Shown in pieces: positions 7,033-10,024 of a stretch of DNA of 10,024 nt. Position numbers and translations under genes: made by a program. The stretch covers positions 1-10,024 of the forward strand of contig USDI01000068.1 in the NCBI GenBank assembly GCA_900553305.1, given 5' to 3'. How positions within the stretch are numbered: position 1 is the first letter of the stretch; each line of letters starts with the position of its first letter. The notes beneath the pieces are model-generated. The model was not told the DNA's origin. It searched no databases and saw only the letters and a list, made by a program, of their open reading frames with translations. This DNA comes from an uncultured Lachnospiraceae bacterium (GTDB taxonomy: Bacteria; Bacillota; Clostridia; Lachnospirales; Lachnospiraceae).

Positions 7033-8532
7033 ATGGCAAAATATCTTATGGCATTGGATCAGGGTACGACCAGCTCCCGTTGTATTCTTTTTGAAAAGAA
7101 CGGAAAGATTCACAGCATGGCACAGAAGGAATTCTCACAGATCTATCCACAGCCGGGGTGGGTGGAGCATGATCCGAGAGAAATCTGGGCTTCCCAGCTT
7201 GCCGTTACAACAGAGGCCATGGCAAAGGTCATGGCACAGCCGGAGGACATTGCGGCAATCGGCATTACGAATCAGCGTGAAACGACGATTATCTGGGATC
7301 GGAAGACCGGAGAACCCATTTATAATGCGATTGTATGGCAGTGCCGGAGAACCGCAGACCGGATTGATGAACTGGCAGCACTGGGCTACAGTGATTTGAT
7401 TAAAGAAAAGACAGGACTTATCCCTGATGCATATTTCAGTGCAACCAAGATTGCATGGATTCTGGATCATGTGGAGGGAGCCAGAGAACGTGCAGAGCGT
7501 GGGGAGCTGTTATTTGGAACCGTGGACAGCTGGCTCATTTATAATCTTACCAAGGGTGAGGTTCATGTGACGGATTATACGAATGCATCCAGAACGATGC
7601 TGTTTGATATTCATAAACTGTGCTGGGATAAGGAACTGCTTGCTCTTTTCCGTATTCCGGAATGCTTGCTTCCTGAGGTAAAGCCGTCAAGCTGTATCTA
7701 TGGCTATACGGAGAGTTCGGTTTTAGGCGGCACGATCCCGATTGCAGGAATTGCCGGAGACCAGCAGGCGGCACTTTTCGGACAGTGCTGCTTTGAAAAG
7801 GGACAGGTGAAGAATACATATGGGACCGGATGCTTCCTGTTAATGAATACCGGACGGGAAGCCATTACTTCAAAGCATGGACTGCTTACTACGATTGCGG
7901 CAAGCACCTCTGATCAGGTGGAATATGCACTGGAAGGAAGCGTGTTCGTGGCAGGCGCGGCAATCCAGTGGCTGCGCGATGGCATGCGGATGATTAAAAA
8001 GGCATCGGAAACCGAGAAATATGCGAATGGAGCAGAGGATACCGGAGGAGTTTATCTGGTTCCGGCTTTTGCAGGTATGGCAGCACCCTACTGGGATCCT
8101 TATGCGAGAGGAACAATTGTTGGAATTACCAGAGGCTGCCAGAAGGAACACTTTATCCGGGCAACGCTGGAATCCATTGCTTACCAGTCAGCGGACGTGC
8201 TGCATGCCATGGAAGAAGATGTGGAGGTATCCATTGCCGGATTGAAGGTGGATGGAGGTGCGAGCGCGAATGATTTTCTGATGCAGTTTCAGGCAGACAT
8301 TCTGGGGGCAAGAGTTTACCGGCCGGAATGCATTGAGACAACGGCGCTTGGTGCGGCATATCTCGCGGGACTTGCCTGCGGTTACTATAAGGATAAGGAA
8401 GAAATTAAAGAAAACTGGCAGTTGTCAACGGAGTTTACCCATCAGATGGGAGAAGAGCATCGCAGACAGCTCCTGAAGGGCTGGAGGAGAGCGGTTCGCT
8501 GTGCGCTGGCCTGGGCAGATGATGAAGACTAG
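7033..8532 (+). CDS. glpK: Glycerol kinase
   Basis: A 499-residue FGGY-family carbohydrate kinase that phosphorylates glycerol with ATP to sn-glycerol-3-phosphate, trapping it in the cytoplasm and feeding the dehydrogenase encoded upstream. It has the ATP-site motif DQGTTSSR (residues 9-16), the glycerol-contacting segment NQRET (Arg82, Glu83), WVEHDP, catalytic Asp243 in AGDQQAALFGQ, YGTGCF, and the family signature DGGASANDFLMQFQ (from Asp407). Length and gap-free similarity along the chain indicate an intact enzyme; WDPYARG and the C-terminal LAWADDED resemble the E. coli protein more than lactobacillal ones. The regulatory loop between Tyr223 and Pro236 reads GYTESSVLGGTI. It has no histidine, so the HPr phosphorylation site of enterococcal and bacillal enzymes is absent, and it also lacks the arginine that in E. 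coli precedes IPISG and binds fructose-1,6-bisphosphate. Control is therefore probably transcriptional or by other means. No glycerol facilitator gene is next to it. Confidence 0.96.
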   Translation: MAKYLMALDQGTTSSRCILFEKNGKIHSMAQKEFSQIYPQPGWVEHDPREIWASQLAVTTEAMAKVMAQPEDIAAIGITNQRETTIIWDRKTGEPIYNAIVWQCRRTADRIDELAALGYSDLIKEKTGLIPDAYFSATKIAWILDHVEGARERAERGELLFGTVDSWLIYNLTKGEVHVTDYTNASRTMLFDIHKLCWDKELLALFRIPECLLPEVKPSSCIYGYTESSVLGGTIPIAGIAGDQQAALFGQCCFEKGQVKNTYGTGCFLLMNTGREAITSKHGLLTTIAASTSDQVEYALEGSVFVAGAAIQWLRDGMRMIKKASETEKYANGAEDTGGVYLVPAFAGMAAPYWDPYARGTIVGITRGCQKEHFIRATLESIAYQSADVLHAMEEDVEVSIAGLKVDGGASANDFLMQFQADILGARVYRPECIETTALGAAYLAGLACGYYKDKEEIKENWQLSTEFTHQMGEEHRRQLLKGWRRAVRCALAWADDED

Positions 8533-8543
8533 TTTACAGGGGT

Positions 8544-8555
8544 AAAGGAGAGGTG
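8544..8555 (+). promoter_or_regulatory. Purine-rich ribosome-binding site of the last gene
   Basis: AAAGGAGAGGTG holds two overlapping Shine-Dalgarno-like cores, ending 16 (AAGGAG) and 11 (AGGTG) bases before the ATG at 8567. The second core gives a plausible spacing. A second in-frame ATG lies two codons later (8573) and would be spaced further away, so 8567 is preferred. Confidence 0.5.
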
Positions 8556-8566
8556 TTGGAATTACT

Positions 8567-10024
8567 ATGGGTATGAGAGAAATTTTAAAGGGAACAGTGA
8601 TTTATGAAAGCGGTCAGAAGCTGAACGGACTAATGATGATCATGAGAGGAACGGCAGTCGTTGCTTTTGACGGCGGGTTTTATGAGCTGCATAACGGAGA
8701 TGTGATTGGTCTTCCGGACCTGATTCATAAGGAAGCGAATTTTCGATATGTGGCAAAAGAAAATCTGGCAGTTGTGGATTATCCGTCGAAGGTACCAGAG
8801 CTGCGGAAGTTTTTTAAGGAGCATGGAGAGGCAGTTCATTATTTTCAGTCGTCCCTGTTCCGACAGTTCAATGAACTTCTGCTTCGCTATAAAGAAGTGC
8901 AGACAACCTGTGATATGATGCAGGATTATCTGACCGGAAGCTATGAGAATTATATGCGTATCTGTGAGAACAACCACATTTCGCCGGGAGAACTTGAGCG
9001 CTATGAGGAGTTTTTGGATATTCCGCAGGAGGAGAAGATTCCGGACTGGATTTCGGGATATTACAGCACGATGGAGCAGATGCTTTCCGTGTGGGATAAA
9101 AACAATACGGATATGAACTTCGTAATCGGTTTTATGTCGAAGACCTGTGATGACATGAATCGCATGGCAGGGCTGTATGGAAGAATGAAAGATCATATTC
9201 AGGAGGTTTGTGAGCTGCTGATGAATGAGAGCGGTCTGGATCTTCTGGAGCTGTATCTATCCCTTTATGAAAAAATTGTAAAGAAGAACGGCTTAAAGGA
9301 TGTTTCCGTAATGTTGGTAAAGAAAATGCTGACGGGAACCTTAAGTCAGCTCCAAAAACAGGGCTATACACAGAAGGAGTTCTTTGCGGCAAGAAAAGAA
9401 GACTGCGAGAGCAGGATGGCACAGATTGGTGAATTGGTGAAAAAGCAGGCAGAGGAAGCGGCACAGCTTGATGAAGATATTGTTGGAAAAATCAAGAATT
9501 CTCTTGACCAGATCTTCCAATATGCAGAATGTGAGCCGGAGTTTGCAGCAGAATACCGGGAGCGTGTAGAGGCCTACAAGCATCTGGTGAATAAGAACAG
9601 CACCGAGGACGATGCACGTATGCTGCGTGCGCGAATTACGAAAGGCTTCAATAAGATTTATATTCAGGCGTTCCAGAAAAGCGTGAAGGATACCGCTATT
9701 CCCAAGGTGGTGAAGATGTTCTTTAATTTCGGTTATATGGATGAGGAACTGGCAGGAATGGAGAATGCAGTTGCCCTGTACCGTATGGCGGAACAAATTC
9801 CGACTGACCCCAAGCGTGGTGTTTATTCTTATTATGAATGGCTGATGGCGATTTATCATGGACAAAAAGAGCCGAGCCGTAATGAATTCGACATGGACTA
9901 CGCGGATTATCTGCATGAGCAGCAGCGCCTTGCAAAGATTACCAAGGAAGAAGAGGCAATCTTATTACGGACACCGGAATCCAGAGTTATGTATGAGCTG
10001 GAGAATGTATTCCCGACGGTGAAT
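8567..10024 (+). CDS. Large cyclic-nucleotide-binding-like protein of unknown function (3' end cut)
   Basis: An open frame of 486 codons with no stop before the window ends, so the protein is longer. Residues 5-72 read as a Crp/cNMP-binding-type beta-roll: FxxGTVIYESGQ-like start (LKGTVIYESGQKL), LMMIMRGTAVV, then ELHNGDVIGLPDLI where family members have GxxhGE(I/L). The phosphate-binding cassette is degenerate: the region after Gly44-Asp45 lacks the usual R-x-A-(T/S) that holds the cyclic phosphate. No helix-turn-helix follows, unlike Crp/Fnr regulators. The remainder, from about residue 75, looks almost wholly alpha-helical and strongly charged, with stretches suited to coiled coils (for example KKQAEEAAQLDEDI) and no membrane segment or signal peptide. 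I do not recognise the C-terminal part. It follows glpK by 34 bases on the same strand and has similar codon use, so it may be co-transcribed. It might be a ligand-sensing or structural protein; the function is unknown. Confidence 0.75.
   Translation, partial: MGMREILKGTVIYESGQKLNGLMMIMRGTAVVAFDGGFYELHNGDVIGLPDLIHKEANFRYVAKENLAVVDYPSKVPELRKFFKEHGEAVHYFQSSLFRQFNELLLRYKEVQTTCDMMQDYLTGSYENYMRICENNHISPGELERYEEFLDIPQEEKIPDWISGYYSTMEQMLSVWDKNNTDMNFVIGFMSKTCDDMNRMAGLYGRMKDHIQEVCELLMNESGLDLLELYLSLYEKIVKKNGLKDVSVMLVKKMLTGTLSQLQKQGYTQKEFFAARKEDCESRMAQIGELVKKQAEEAAQLDEDIVGKIKNSLDQIFQYAECEPEFAAEYRERVEAYKHLVNKNSTEDDARMLRARITKGFNKIYIQAFQKSVKDTAIPKVVKMFFNFGYMDEELAGMENAVALYRMAEQIPTDPKRGVYSYYEWLMAIYHGQKEPSRNEFDMDYADYLHEQQRLAKITKEEEAILLRTPESRVMYELENVFPTVN

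Noticed and set aside
8533..8566. Terminator between glpK and the last gene
   Set aside because: No inverted repeat or T-run is present in the 34-base gap.
8630..9916. - strand open frames (8630-9196 and 9341-9916) over the last gene
   Set aside because: The + strand frame is open through the whole 1458 bases with a start, ribosome-binding site and codon use like its neighbours; the antisense frames have none of these.

Overview
The window looks like chromosomal DNA of an anaerobic Gram-positive from the Clostridia, most likely Lachnospiraceae-like. The grounds are strong purine-rich Shine-Dalgarno sites, Firmicutes-type sigma-A promoter candidates, a RelQ-type alarmone synthetase, and an anaerobic clostridial glycerol-3-phosphate oxidation set (GlpA-type flavoprotein with a BFD-like domain, NAD/FAD flavoprotein, DUF1667 module, glycerol kinase). 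This placement comes from gene content and recognised protein families, not from a database search. I see no tRNA, rRNA, CRISPR array, insertion sequence or prophage signature. Every gene looks intact except the two cut by the window edges.

Left part (1-3220): the 3' portion of an ABC-F ATPase gene enters from the left on the + strand; the window opens inside its first Walker A motif. It meets, tail to tail with 5 bases between, a MATE-family efflux transporter gene on the - strand. Two short inverted repeats sit at this junction, but neither is a convincing intrinsic terminator.

Middle (3221-3332): a 112-base divergent intergenic region. It holds a plausible + strand promoter (3212-3240) for the alarmone synthetase gene and a plausible - strand promoter (3292-3320) for the MATE gene. 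If both are right they face each other, and the two transcripts overlap at their 5' ends.

Right part (3333-10024): five genes on the + strand with gaps of 36, 1, 12 and 34 bases and no visible terminator, so probably one transcription unit. The order is: small alarmone synthetase (RelQ type); GlpA-like glycerol-3-phosphate dehydrogenase with a [2Fe-2S] BFD-like domain; an NAD/FAD flavoprotein fused to a DUF1667 domain; glycerol kinase; and a long protein with a degenerate cyclic-nucleotide-binding-like N-terminus that runs off the right edge. The three glp genes make a coherent pathway: glycerol to glycerol-3-phosphate (GlpK), then to dihydroxyacetone phosphate (GlpA-like), with electrons probably passing through the [2Fe-2S] centre to the second flavoprotein and NAD(H). 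No glycerol facilitator (GlpF) or GlpC-type membrane subunit is seen here.

Most worth a second look: the alarmone synthetase heading a glycerol operon; the flavoprotein-DUF1667 fusion; a glycerol kinase lacking both the HPr-phosphorylatable histidine and the E. coli-type fructose-1,6-bisphosphate arginine; and the large unrecognised sensor-like protein at the right edge.
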